Assembly (NCBI GenBank): GCA_036505615.1
Contig: DASXTB010000265.1
Location: 1 to 17,242, forward strand
DNA: 17,242 bases
Reading direction: 5' to 3'
Source: DASXTB01 sp036505615
GTDB taxonomy: Bacteria; Acidobacteriota; UBA6911; JACQSX01
In this document: positions 6,856 through 14,727 of the stretch, in pieces
Layout: each line of letters begins with the position of its first letter
How positions within the stretch are numbered: the first letter of the stretch is position 1
Position numbers and translations under genes: made by a program
Notes under the pieces: model-generated
Databases searched by the model: none
Seen by the model: only the letters and a program-made list of their open reading frames with translations
Told to the model about the DNA's origin: nothing

Positions 6856-7355
6856 GACCGAATCGTATCCTTCATCCCGAGCTTGCTCAGGTCGTGGCGA
6901 CGCTTGGTCACAGTGATATCCTTCTGGTCGTAGATGCCGGCTTTCCTATCCCTCGAGGCTCTCACCGCATTGATCTTGGATTCTACGAGGGACTCCCCGA
7001 TCTCTACGACATCCTGCGGGTCCTTCGGCAGGAAATCTGGGTCGAGGAGGTTCACTTCGCGCGGGATCTTGTGGAGTTCAATCCTCCTCTTTATGCAAAG
7101 TTGCAGGAGATCTTCACCGGTTCAGGAGCGGTCTTTAAAGGGACCAGCCATGAAGCCCTCAAGCTCGAGATTGCGCCCAAGGCCAAGGCTATTGTGCGCA
7201 GCGGTTCGTTCAATCCCTGGGGGAATATCGCCCTGCTCTGCAGTACCGATCCCTTTGCCTGGTTCCGGGAAGGGAGCGGAACGACGCCACTGCCCGCTTA
7301 CCTTGAACGGCGCAGAAGAATAAAGGCCAACGAAGTGCCGAAGTTAGAGGAGTGA
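6852..7355 (+). CDS. rbsD: RbsD/FucU-family sugar pyranase
   Basis: RbsD and FucU mutarotases interconvert cyclic forms of ribose or fucose so that kinases or isomerases can use the imported sugar. Family features here are His20 in TLGHSDILLVVDAGFPIP, a THEALK-like block (TSHEALKLEI), and a C-terminal RSGSFNPWGNIAL matching the RSGEcsPYANIIL region, with Tyr replaced by Trp. The DAGFPIP block favours RbsD over FucU. At 167 residues it is about 28 longer than E. coli RbsD because of a charged C-terminal tail. Translation starts at GTG 6852, overlapping the upstream fragment's stop. The two plus-strand sugar genes follow it. The sugar is not determinable; the ABC importer at the window's end is a plausible partner. 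Confidence 0.8.
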   Translation: MRPNRILHPELAQVVATLGHSDILLVVDAGFPIPRGSHRIDLGFYEGLPDLYDILRVLRQEIWVEEVHFARDLVEFNPPLYAKLQEIFTGSGAVFKGTSHEALKLEIAPKAKAIVRSGSFNPWGNIALLCSTDPFAWFREGSGTTPLPAYLERRRRIKANEVPKLEE

Positions 7356-7459
7356 TGAGTTGAAACGTTCATCTGCGGGCGTGGACGCGAAATATCGGGT
7401 GAACGTTTTGGAGCCTGCGCTGGACTTTACGGGCGTGTTGTTCAAATCCGAGCGCGAGC

Positions 7460-8578
7460 GTGAAAAACATGCTTCAGCCCGGCATTGATTTAAAGATTGA
7501 CCCTCCGATGCCGCGCCGCAAGGACTTTCGCATCGGCGTTCTCGGCAGCGGCTTCATCGTCAATGACTGCCAACTGGTCGCCTATCGCAAAGTAGGCTTT
7601 AATGTAGTGGCTATTGCCTCGCGCCGGCCCGAACGCGCCAGGGAAGCCGCTCAACGCCATTCAATCCCGGCTGTCTATGCCAGTTACGAAGAGCTGATGG
7701 ACCACGCCGATATTGACGTGCTTGACATTGCAGTTCCTCCTCAACATCAGGCCGCGCTGATTCGTCGAGCCTGCCAACGTGGCAGAATACGTGGAGTACT
7801 GGCTCAGAAACCGCTAGGCGTTAACTATCGTCAGGCTGTTGAAATTGTTCAAACCTGCGAAGCAGCCGGAATCAAGCTGGCAGTGAATCAAAACATGCGG
7901 TATGACCAATCGGTGCGGGCCGGCAAGGCGCTGCTGGAACAGAAGAACCTTGGTGAGCCCGTCTTGGCGACCATCGAGATGCGGGGCATTCCTCATTTTC
8001 AGCCTTGGCAACAGGAGCTCGAGTGGGTGACGCTGCGCATCATGTCCATCCATCATATGGACACCTTTCGATACTGGTTCGGCAACCCCGAACGCATTTA
8101 CTGCAGCATTCGCCCGGATCCACGAATTCAGTTTCCGCATCGGGACGGCATTTGCGCCTACATACTCGAGTATGAAAACGAGCTAAGGTGCGTCTCGGTC
8201 GATGACACCTGGACCGGACCGGCCCGTGAAGGGTGCCCGCCGGATATTTATATTCGATGGCGCATCGAGGGATCAGACGGATTGGCGATCGGAGAGATCG
8301 GTTGGTGCCAGAACCCTTATACGACACCGTCTACAATTCGATTCGCCACGCGAGGTGATTCCGGTTTCCAGCAACCACGCTGGACGGAAAGCTGGTTTCC
8401 TGATGCCTTCGCCGGTACCATGGCGCAACTTTTGATCGCGCTCGAGTCGGACACAGAGCCTTCCATCAGCGGTAAGGACAATCTGAAAACCATGGCCCTG
8501 GTTGAGGCGGCCTACGTCAGCGCCGACGAGCGCCGTGCTGTGACGATCCAGGAAATTGAGCAGGCGTTTTTAACATGA
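7460..8578 (+). CDS. Gfo/Idh/MocA-family NAD(P)-dependent oxidoreductase
   Basis: A 372-residue oxidoreductase likely to act on a sugar, inositol or sugar-acid derivative in the cytoplasm. The Rossmann nucleotide-binding loop is RIGVLGSGFIVNDCQLVAYR at about residues 24-43. The family EKP motif appears as AQKPLG, keeping the catalytic Lys, and HHMDTFRYWFG carries the conserved His and Asp of the C-terminal alpha/beta domain. Length is typical (about 330-400). GTG at 7460 is the longest start; ATG at 7469 (three codons shorter) is equally possible since neither has a good Shine-Dalgarno. It lies 104 bases after the pyranase and 78 before the epimerase, so the three probably form one operon. 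The substrate is unknown. Confidence 0.85.
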   Translation: MKNMLQPGIDLKIDPPMPRRKDFRIGVLGSGFIVNDCQLVAYRKVGFNVVAIASRRPERAREAAQRHSIPAVYASYEELMDHADIDVLDIAVPPQHQAALIRRACQRGRIRGVLAQKPLGVNYRQAVEIVQTCEAAGIKLAVNQNMRYDQSVRAGKALLEQKNLGEPVLATIEMRGIPHFQPWQQELEWVTLRIMSIHHMDTFRYWFGNPERIYCSIRPDPRIQFPHRDGICAYILEYENELRCVSVDDTWTGPAREGCPPDIYIRWRIEGSDGLAIGEIGWCQNPYTTPSTIRFATRGDSGFQQPRWTESWFPDAFAGTMAQLLIALESDTEPSISGKDNLKTMALVEAAYVSADERRAVTIQEIEQAFLT

Positions 8579-8656
8579 AAAAGCTGGTGGCGTCCTTGGT
8601 CGCGACTTCCGGACTGCAGACTTCTATCCCATGCTATTTAAGAGGCGGCGAGTCTT

Positions 8657-9478
8657 ATGAAGCTTGGTATTATTGACAGTTGCTTTCGTCAGGTCGGAAT
8701 CGACACCGCGACGGGTCTCCGGCACATCGCCCGGATCGGTTTTGACTGCGTCGACATTTTTACTGAAGCAGTGGGCATTTCTAAGAAGGAAATCACGCTG
8801 GTTGCCAAAACCACTGACCGCCTTGGTTTGCCGATTGTCTCACTGCCGGTAGTGGCACTGGGTCTGATGGATTTTAACGAACCGGTCCGTGAGTTTCATG
8901 TCGAGAGGTGCAAAAAGTTCATCGACCTTGCGTCTACCTGGGGAGCGCGCAACATTCTGCTCGTCCTTGGTGAGTATATTTGGCAGCGTGAGGTGGTCGC
9001 GGCCGAACAGCAATGGACATGGGCAGTCGAAAGCTGCCGCAAGCTGGGTGATCACGCCGAGAAAAACGGAATAGATATCGCCCTCGAGCTGGAACCGTTT
9101 CGGCAAAGTCTGCTTAACAATGTGGCTGCGATGGTGCGTTTTATCGACCAGTGCGACCACGGTCGCGTGCGCGCCAACATCGACATCAGTCACCTGGTTT
9201 TGTCCGATACCAGTCCCGCCGATGTTCGAAAACTCAAAGGCAAAGCCATTCACGTGCACATCAGTGACTGCAACGGAAAGGTCCACGGCGATCTTCCCCC
9301 TGGTCGAGGGATCGTCAAATTCGCTCCTTACCTTCAGGCCGTCAAAGAACTCAACATAGACGGCGCGGTTTCGATTGAGCTGGAATATTCGCCGGAACCG
9401 TCAAGAATCATCCAGTGGGTCGAGGAAGCTTACCAAGAGACGGCACGTCGCATGGAAGCAGTTGGGTTGCGCAGTTAG
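8657..9478 (+). CDS. Sugar phosphate isomerase/epimerase (xylose-isomerase-like TIM barrel)
   Basis: A 273-residue member of the AP endonuclease 2/xylose-isomerase-like TIM-barrel family, which includes D-tagatose 3-epimerase, hydroxypyruvate isomerase and inosose dehydratase. Likely metal ligands are seen in order: E144/E146 (IALELEPF), D176 and H179 (NIDISHL), H199/H201 (AIHVHISD) and E241/E243 (SIELEYSPEP). It would bind a divalent metal and isomerise or epimerise a ketose or keto-sugar. ATG at 8657 follows a weak GGCGGCGAG. With the Gfo/Idh oxidoreductase upstream, the pair resembles sugar or inositol catabolic modules that oxidise and then isomerise. The exact reaction cannot be assigned. 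Confidence 0.85.
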   Translation: MKLGIIDSCFRQVGIDTATGLRHIARIGFDCVDIFTEAVGISKKEITLVAKTTDRLGLPIVSLPVVALGLMDFNEPVREFHVERCKKFIDLASTWGARNILLVLGEYIWQREVVAAEQQWTWAVESCRKLGDHAEKNGIDIALELEPFRQSLLNNVAAMVRFIDQCDHGRVRANIDISHLVLSDTSPADVRKLKGKAIHVHISDCNGKVHGDLPPGRGIVKFAPYLQAVKELNIDGAVSIELEYSPEPSRIIQWVEEAYQETARRMEAVGLRS

Positions 9479-9525
9479 AGGGGGTTGAGAAAAGTGGCCA
9501 GGACAGAAATCTTCGACGTTCGGCG

Positions 9526-9972
9526 ACGCCTCCTCTCGTTAGAAAACTGCAAAAATACGCACGCTTCACCGATCAAAACGGCTGGCCCTGTCTGCGACCG
9601 CCTTGGGGAACGCTTAATGCCATCGACTTGAACAGCGGTGAGATTGTCTGGAAAGTGCCTTTGGGCGAAGTAGCGGAATTGACAGCCCGAGGAATGCCGA
9701 AAACAGGAGTCAAAAACTTGGGGGGATCGATCGCGACGGCAGGAGGTCTGGTGTTTATCGGCGCAACTGTGGACAGTCGTTTTCGCGCTTTTGATTCCCG
9801 TTCGGGAGAGGAACTTTGGTCTGTGCCAGTGGACGCGCCGGCGCACGCCACGCCTGTTACTTATCTAGGAAAGAGTGGCCGGCAATTTGTGGTGATTGCT
9901 GCCGGCGGCGGTGGTTACTTCAGCGGCGACAAGCTTGCCGATTCACTGATCGCATATGCGTTGCCGAAATGA
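9526..9972 (+). pseudogene. C-terminal remnant of a PQQ-dependent (quinoprotein) dehydrogenase
   Basis: Roughly 148 codons match the C-terminal end of membrane or periplasmic quinoprotein glucose/alcohol dehydrogenases: YARFTDQNGWPC, PPWGTLNAIDLNSGEIVW, NLGGSIATAGGLVFIGATVD, RFRAFDSRSGEELW and YVVIAAGGGG-like QFVVIAAGGGGYFSG, ending IAYALPK. Intact members have about 600-800 residues in an eight-bladed propeller; only the last two or three blades remain. No start codon belongs to this frame. Upstream it runs antisense or out of frame into the epimerase 3' end, so the 5' portion has been deleted. Its last 30 bases overlap the LuxR remnant on the other strand. Confidence 0.8.
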
Positions 9973-10116
9973 TGGAATCTTTCGTGGGCGGTTGCGGATG
10001 GCTTTTGCTACGGCCTCGGTCTTGGAGTGGACGTGCAGCTTCTCGTAAATCCGCTGCAGGTGAAAAGATATCGTGTGAGTGGTGACGCCCAGCTCGGCGG
10101 CTGCCGTCTTGTAGTT
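9943..10116 (-). pseudogene. C-terminal HTH remnant of a LuxR-family response regulator
   Basis: Read on the minus strand, the 57 codons give NYKTAAAELGVTTHTISFHL, then QRIYEKLHVHSKTEAVAKAI, ending RQRICDQ-stop. This is the GerE/LuxR helix-turn-helix (recognition helix THTISFHLQRIYEKL) of a NarL-type DNA-binding domain. The LTxRExEVL start of the domain and the receiver domain are absent: the frame breaks at 10117, where receptor-like sequence on the other strand begins. It has no start codon and should not be expressed. Confidence 0.8.
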
Positions 10117-10117
10117 G

Positions 10118-10202
10118 TGTCAATAGCTCGAACTTCGGGAAAGTCCTCAGCGTAGCCAACGCCCCGAGGTCCTTCCGGTTCGGCTTACGCCTCAGCTTCT
10201 AG
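10118..10202 (+). pseudogene. 3' end of a second TonB-dependent receptor
   Basis: The last 27 codons of a receptor read VNSSNFGKVLSVANAPRSFR and FGLRLSF-stop. They differ from the end of the intact receptor (5424-5508) at only one residue (A for D), with several synonymous base changes. The homology continues through the stop into a related terminator. It begins abruptly at about 10118, next to the LuxR remnant. This is the trace of a deleted paralogue. Confidence 0.85.
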
Positions 10203-11100
10203 TCTTGTGTGACGCATCATGCGGGCGCAGCCAGCTGCTGCGCCCCGTTTTTCCGGCCGTTGTTCCGTGCCAGCGGCAATACACCTCGGCAAATTCCGCA
10301 CCGTAAAGCAGGATCTGCGCCGACCAATAGACCCAAATCAAAATGACGACCAGCGATCCGGCAGCGCCATAGGCCGACGCAACGCCCGTTTTGGCCAGAT
10401 ACAGCCCGATCAGCGACTTGCCGATCGTAAGCAGAATCGAAGCGACAGTGGCCCCCATCCAGACATCGCGCCAGTGGATGCGCGTCTCGGGCAGAATTTT
10501 ATAGATCATCGCGATCAGCGCCGTGCTAACACCGAAGCCGAGGACAAAGTTCGACATCTGCAGCAGGTACTTGGAGCCGGGAAATCGCAGCGCGAGAAAG
10601 CTGCCGGCAGCCGCTACAGCAGCGCTTACCACTAGGGAAACAAGCAGCAGAAAGCCGATGCCCAGCACCATCGCAAAGGAGAGGAACCTTTCTTTGATGA
10701 TCCCCAGCAGTCCGCGCTGCGGCACAGTTACACCCCAAATCCTATTGAGTGCAGCCTGAAGCTCGTTGAAGACGCCCGAAGCGCCCAAAAGCAAAAGCGC
10801 GATGCCCACAATGGTGGCTGTAATCCCGGCGGCGGGCTTGCGGGCACTATTTATCATTGTTTCGATGGATCGCGCGCCATCGTAGCCTACGACGTTTTCG
10901 ATCTGGGCCACGATTTGACCCTCGGCTGCCTGCCTGCCAAACATCAGGCCGGCTATGGCGACTGCGAGGAGCAACAGGGGAGCGATCGAGAACAGCGCGT
11001 AGTAAGCAAGAGCTGCCCCAATGCGGTGCGCGTTGTCTTTGCGCCATTGGACGAAGGCTTGCTTGAAAAGAGCGAGAATGGCCCGCAATGTGACCTCCAC
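10192..11100 (-). CDS. YihY/BrkB-family inner-membrane protein
   Basis: This is a 302-residue multi-pass membrane protein of the YihY/virulence-factor BrkB family (formerly mis-assigned as RNase BN). Family blocks are seen: HRIGAALAYYALFSIAPLLLL near the N-terminus, the FNELQAALNRIWGV block in the middle, and YGAAGSLVVILIWVYWSAQI then LYGAEFAEVY at the end, with about six hydrophobic helices. The molecular role is unsettled. GTG at 11100 is the longest start; TTG at 11088 has GGAGGT four bases upstream and could be the true one. The last ~20 residues (from GKTGRSSWLRP onward) are antisense to the terminator and 3' end of the receptor remnant, so the native C-terminus was probably replaced; the membrane core looks intact. 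Confidence 0.85.
   Translation of the reverse strand: MEVTLRAILALFKQAFVQWRKDNAHRIGAALAYYALFSIAPLLLLAVAIAGLMFGRQAAEGQIVAQIENVVGYDGARSIETMINSARKPAAGITATIVGIALLLLGASGVFNELQAALNRIWGVTVPQRGLLGIIKERFLSFAMVLGIGFLLLVSLVVSAAVAAAGSFLALRFPGSKYLLQMSNFVLGFGVSTALIAMIYKILPETRIHWRDVWMGATVASILLTIGKSLIGLYLAKTGVASAYGAAGSLVVILIWVYWSAQILLYGAEFAEVYCRWHGTTAGKTGRSSWLRPHDASHKTRS
10223..10252 (+). terminator. Rho-independent terminator left from the deleted receptor
   Basis: GGGCGCAG (10223-10230) pairs with CTGCGCCC (10238-10245) around a 7-base loop, followed by CGTTTTT. It corresponds to the terminator at 5527-5562. It lies within the 3' end of the YihY-like gene on the opposite strand. Confidence 0.75.
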
Positions 11101-11116
11101 AAGAAACGATCTGCGA

Positions 11117-11198
11117 TCAGGTCTTCAGAATTCAGTTTTCACCTATAAACATTGCTTTGCTAGTCGGTCTCGGCAAAAACTGAATTCTGAAGACCTGA
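11117..11198. repeat. 82-bp inverted-repeat element (REP/MITE-like)
   Basis: A perfect 23-bp inverted repeat (11117-11139 and 11176-11198, beginning TCAGGTCTTCAGAATTC) encloses a 36-base centre. The GGTCAGGTCTT edge resembles hairpins associated with REP-associated tyrosine transposases (RAYT), which would make this a non-autonomous copy. No transposase is present. It lies 16 bases before the start of the YihY-like gene and so in its 5' leader or promoter region. Confidence 0.7.
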
Positions 11199-11251
11199 CC
11201 CCAGGGAACTCTGGCGGCGAGGATTGGAGGTAGATTTCCGCAGATTCAGCC

Positions 11252-11366
11252 GTCCCTACGGGACTGCACTTCTCAAACATTCCCGCTCCCAGCGATAAAT
11301 CGCTGGGCTATTCTCGGTCGTCCCTTCGGGACCGACGAACGAAGTCTTGAGGCAGCCTTCAAGACT
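11252..11366. repeat. Cluster of four small hairpins
   Basis: Four palindromes lie in a row: GTCCC-TAC-GGGAC (11252-11264), CCCAGCGA-TAAA-TCGCTGGG (11288-11307), a GTCGTCCC/GGGACCGAC hairpin with a bulge (about 11317-11335), and AGTCTTGA/TCAAGACT (11343-11366). They fill the gap downstream of the Tricorn-like gene. They may act as mRNA ends, but no T-run follows on either strand. Confidence 0.6.
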
Positions 11367-11394
11367 CGCCGCCGGGCTCATTTGGGGTCCCGTC

Positions 11395-11422
11395 ATTCGA
11401 CATTCGAAATTCGACATTCGAA
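11395..11422. repeat. Exact 14-bp tandem duplication
   Basis: ATTCGACATTCGAA occurs twice without a gap (11395-11408 and 11409-11422), ending five bases before the stop codon of the Tricorn-like gene. ATTCGA/TTCGAA palindromic parts allow pairing. Confidence 0.65.
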
Positions 11423-11427
11423 ATTCT

Positions 11428-14400
11428 TCATTTCGGCTTCAGCGACTTATTTGGATACGGCGGCACCGGCGGCGTGGCTACCGGATGCGAGCGCATCTGC
11501 TCCTGCAGGTATTTCACTGCGGCCTGAAGCTGAGCATCCTCGCCGTTGAATGTCGCGTGAGGCAGATTGTCGACCGTAATGTCCGGATCGACGCCGTGGC
11601 CTTCGATCAGCCATCTGCCTTCCGGGCCGTAAACACCAATTTCAGCCGCCGACGCAATCCCCTTGTCCACCAGCCAATTGCTGAACGAGAGCCAAATCTC
11701 ACCGCCCCAGGTGCGCTTTCCGATAACCTTGCCCAAACCGAGCCTGCGGAAACCTTCCGTGAAAGCCTCTCCGTCCGAACCGGTCCACTCATCGCAAAGC
11801 ACCACCAGATGTCCGCGGAACGCGTACTGCATGTTCCAGAGGGGATTTCCCACTCTCGGCTGCCAGTAGAACCAGGCCTTGCGCAGAAGTTTTTCCAGAA
11901 TCCAGCTGTCGATATTTCCGCCACCGTTGTGGCGGACATCGATGATCAATCCTGCGCGGTTGAAAACCGGATAATAATCTCGAGCCCATTGAGCAATGTC
12001 GTTCGGCCCCATGGCGCGCAGATGCAGGTAGCCGATCTCTCCTTTTCCCATCTCCTCAACGCGCAATCTTCTGGTGCGCTCCCATTCATCGTAGCGAAGG
12101 TTGCTCTCCTGCCGCTGGGTCACGGGAATTACAATCACGTCCCGGCCAGAGGCAGAACCTGCCAGCTTGACGTGCAGGAGGACTTGCCTGGCGGCCCGAT
12201 TTCTGAGCAGGACGGCTGGGTCAGCCACTGACAGCAGGCTTATACCGTCGATCGATTCGATGACGTCTCCCTCTTTAACATCGACACCCGGTTTGGCCAG
12301 CGGAGAAATGCGGTCTGGAAAATCGGGTTCGGACTGATAGATGTGCGCCACCCGATAACCTCCGCCATTTTCGTCGCGCGTAAGAACCGCGCCCAGGGAA
12401 GCCGGATAAACCTCCTCTTGTCCCTTGCGCTGATCTCCGCCTACCACGAAGATGTGGAGCGCGGAGAGTTCTCCTACCATTTGCGCGATAAGATCGCTCA
12501 ATTCGGCCCGAGTGGTGACTCTGTCGATCAGAGGAGAATACTTCTTGAGCATCTCGGGCCACTGAACACCGTGCATATTTCGATCGTAGAAATAATCCCT
12601 TTCCAGGCGCCATGCTTCGGCAAACATTTGGCGCCATTCTTCTTTGGGATCCAGCGAAAAAGTCCAGTCTCTCAGATTTACTTTTTTGTTGTCGATCTTG
12701 GCTGGAGCTTCGGACGCCGCTTCGAAGACGTAGAGATCGTCACCCTTGTAAACCAGGATTTTCTTGCCATCGCGCGAGAGTTCGTAGCTCTTGATATCCT
12801 CGAGGAGTGTCTTTGGAGTAATCTCTTTATTATTGATGTCCAGAGTCACCAGGCTGCGTTTTCTTTCAATCGAAGTATCTCTTGAGGTCCAGAAGAGCCT
12901 CTTATCGTTAATGGAGAGGTCGGCGTAATTCCCCGCCGGTATCGGGACTTCAAAGATTCGCGTCTGGATGCCATCCAGATCGACGGTGACCGCCGCCGTG
13001 GACGGTGGCGCGGCTTCAGTGGCCGGCGCGCCCGGTTTGGACGGTTCGCTATCTTTCTTCGGCGGCTCTTTTGGTTCCGGATGGAGTTCATCCGGTGGCT
13101 GAAAGGGCGAGCGCTGATCTTTTCGCAAGGCCATCAGGTAAATTTTTGCGGATTTATCAAAGAACGGCTCCGGCTGACGCGGCCCCCAGGGGGCGCTGAC
13201 CAGAGACTGAAAATTTCTGTCGGAAAGAAAGTAGATCCATTTTCCATCCGGGCTCCATGCGGGGCGGTAACTCTCAACTCGATCGCTGGTGAGCGCGGTA
13301 ATCTTGCCGTCGGGAAGATGATACAACTTGATCTGAGGAAACGTGTTGGAGGCAACCTCCACGTACGCCAGCCACTGGCTGTCGGGTGACCAGCTCAAAT
13401 CGTAGAAGTGGTCCTCTGGAGAGACTGCAACACGAGTCTGCTTCTTCTGATCGATGTCATAAATCCAGAGCTGTTGATCCTTGTCGCTGTAGGCAATCCG
13501 CTTGCCGTCAGGTGAGGGCACTCCGTCAAAGCGCAGCACTTTGGCATCATTGGTTAAAGATTCCGCACTGCCCACGCCGTTGGCAGGGATCTTCCAGAAT
13601 TCGACTTCCGCTGACTCGTCAGCAAGGGCGAGAATTGATTTTCCATCGGGCATGAAAGCGGCGTCCCGATAACGGACTCGCTTCTTTCGAGTGGCTTCCA
13701 CAAATCTCCCCTGCGCCGCAGGCGCCACAAATACCTGCCCGCGCGCGGTCAGCACGACGCGGTCGCCGTCCGGCGAAGTGTGCGCGCTAGTCAAGTACTC
13801 CATTGGCTTCTGGACCCATTTTTCCCGCATCTGATCGAGGTCTGAGGCCAGCGTAACGGGCAGCACGGAGTCGCTCTCGCCCGCGATGTCAAACAGGTGC
13901 AGGTCAGCCCCGAGCTGGTAGGCGATCCGGCCTTCGGACAAGGAAGGAGACTTGACGTCCCATCCGTTGTGATGCGTATGCTGGCGCAGGTCGCCGCCGT
14001 CGTCCTTCAGAGACCAGATGTTCATCGTGCCATCCCGGTCGCTCAGAAAATAAATCCGGCCTTTCCACCACATGGGCGATTTGCTGGTACCCGGATAATC
14101 ACCCGTCAACGGCGTCGCCTCGGGCTGTCCTTCGGTGAACTTCCAAAGATTCTGCGCAGTTCCCCCGGCGTAGCGCTTCGTACTGCTTCCCTGAAAAGGC
14201 AATCGAGTAAAGAACAACGTCTTTCCGGCAGGTTCGAAGGCGCCATCGGCTGCCTGACTTAAGGGAATGAGCGTGCTCTTTCCCGTTTTCAAGTCGATGG
14301 CCGATAGCTTGGCGTCGGGCAAAGTGGAAAAATGGCGCGTCGTGTAAAGAACTTTGCCATCCGGCGTCCAGCCCACGACAAAGGCGCCTTCCCCTTCAAA

Positions 14401-14727
14401 AGTCCTTCGCGTGGGAAGTCCCCCGTCAAGGGGCATGGTATACACTTCGCTAGGTCCTTCGTACTGGGCGGAAAACGCGAGCGTGGTCCCGTCGGGGGAA
14501 ATGGCGCAGTTGGATTCCTCGCCCGGATGTGAGGTCAAACGCCTTGCCGCACCGCCTTGTATACCTACTTTCCAGAGGTCTCCTTCGGCGCTGAAGACGA
14601 TTGTGTCTCGATGAATGGCGGGGAAGCGGTAATAGCCTCTGGGTGACTCGGCCAGCGCAAGAAAACTGCAAGTAAATGATGCGCACAACAATAATAAAAA
14701 ATGTTTCACGAATAAAAAACGTTTCAC
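11428..14727 (-). CDS. Tricorn-like S41 family peptidase, exported
   Basis: A predicted 1099-residue envelope protease built like Tricorn. It has a signal peptide (KRFLFVKHFLLLLCASFTCS, cut near LALA-ES), then WD40/PD40 beta-propellers with many SPDG repeats (SPDGTTLAFSA, SPDGKRIAYSD, SPDGKWIYFLSD), a Pro-rich linker (KEPPKKDSEPSKPGAP), a core domain, a PDZ domain (KEGDVIESIDGISL) and the S41 catalytic domain. Likely catalytic residues are His758 (SALHIFVV), Ser984 (DEWTGSDGEAF) and Glu1042 (LIEGHGVDPD). The Ser-Glu gap of 58 equals Tricorn's 965-1023. Tricorn's Ser745 position is Leu here. I chose GTG 14727 because AAGGAGA lies nine bases upstream. A start at 14943 would add 72 low-complexity residues translated from the heptamer array. 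It probably degrades peptides in the periplasm. Confidence 0.88.
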   Translation of the reverse strand: MKRFLFVKHFLLLLCASFTCSFLALAESPRGYYRFPAIHRDTIVFSAEGDLWKVGIQGGAARRLTSHPGEESNCAISPDGTTLAFSAQYEGPSEVYTMPLDGGLPTRRTFEGEGAFVVGWTPDGKVLYTTRHFSTLPDAKLSAIDLKTGKSTLIPLSQAADGAFEPAGKTLFFTRLPFQGSSTKRYAGGTAQNLWKFTEGQPEATPLTGDYPGTSKSPMWWKGRIYFLSDRDGTMNIWSLKDDGGDLRQHTHHNGWDVKSPSLSEGRIAYQLGADLHLFDIAGESDSVLPVTLASDLDQMREKWVQKPMEYLTSAHTSPDGDRVVLTARGQVFVAPAAQGRFVEATRKKRVRYRDAAFMPDGKSILALADESAEVEFWKIPANGVGSAESLTNDAKVLRFDGVPSPDGKRIAYSDKDQQLWIYDIDQKKQTRVAVSPEDHFYDLSWSPDSQWLAYVEVASNTFPQIKLYHLPDGKITALTSDRVESYRPAWSPDGKWIYFLSDRNFQSLVSAPWGPRQPEPFFDKSAKIYLMALRKDQRSPFQPPDELHPEPKEPPKKDSEPSKPGAPATEAAPPSTAAVTVDLDGIQTRIFEVPIPAGNYADLSINDKRLFWTSRDTSIERKRSLVTLDINNKEITPKTLLEDIKSYELSRDGKKILVYKGDDLYVFEAASEAPAKIDNKKVNLRDWTFSLDPKEEWRQMFAEAWRLERDYFYDRNMHGVQWPEMLKKYSPLIDRVTTRAELSDLIAQMVGELSALHIFVVGGDQRKGQEEVYPASLGAVLTRDENGGGYRVAHIYQSEPDFPDRISPLAKPGVDVKEGDVIESIDGISLLSVADPAVLLRNRAARQVLLHVKLAGSASGRDVIVIPVTQRQESNLRYDEWERTRRLRVEEMGKGEIGYLHLRAMGPNDIAQWARDYYPVFNRAGLIIDVRHNGGGNIDSWILEKLLRKAWFYWQPRVGNPLWNMQYAFRGHLVVLCDEWTGSDGEAFTEGFRRLGLGKVIGKRTWGGEIWLSFSNWLVDKGIASAAEIGVYGPEGRWLIEGHGVDPDITVDNLPHATFNGEDAQLQAAVKYLQEQMRSHPVATPPVPPYPNKSLKPK
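14692..14727 (-). repeat. 18-bp tandem duplication at the start of the Tricorn-like gene
   Basis: On the minus strand the first two 18-base blocks are near identical: GTGAAACGTTTTTTATTC and GTGAAACATTTTTTATTA (2 of 18 differ). Each begins with GTG, so there are two in-frame start codons, at 14727 and 14709. The duplication lengthens the positively charged signal-peptide start (VKRFLF-VKHFLL). The first start has the Shine-Dalgarno. Confidence 0.8.

Noticed and set aside
7360..7486. Small 41-codon frame between the pyranase and the oxidoreductase
   Set aside because: It starts with TTG, overlaps the oxidoreductase start and shows no recognisable similarity.
9415..9525. N-terminal part of the quinoprotein frame
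   Set aside because: The start lies inside the epimerase gene in another frame, and quinoprotein similarity begins only near 9526.
11347..12231. Plus-strand 294-codon frame
   Set aside because: It is antisense to the catalytic part of the Tricorn-like gene and shows no domain.
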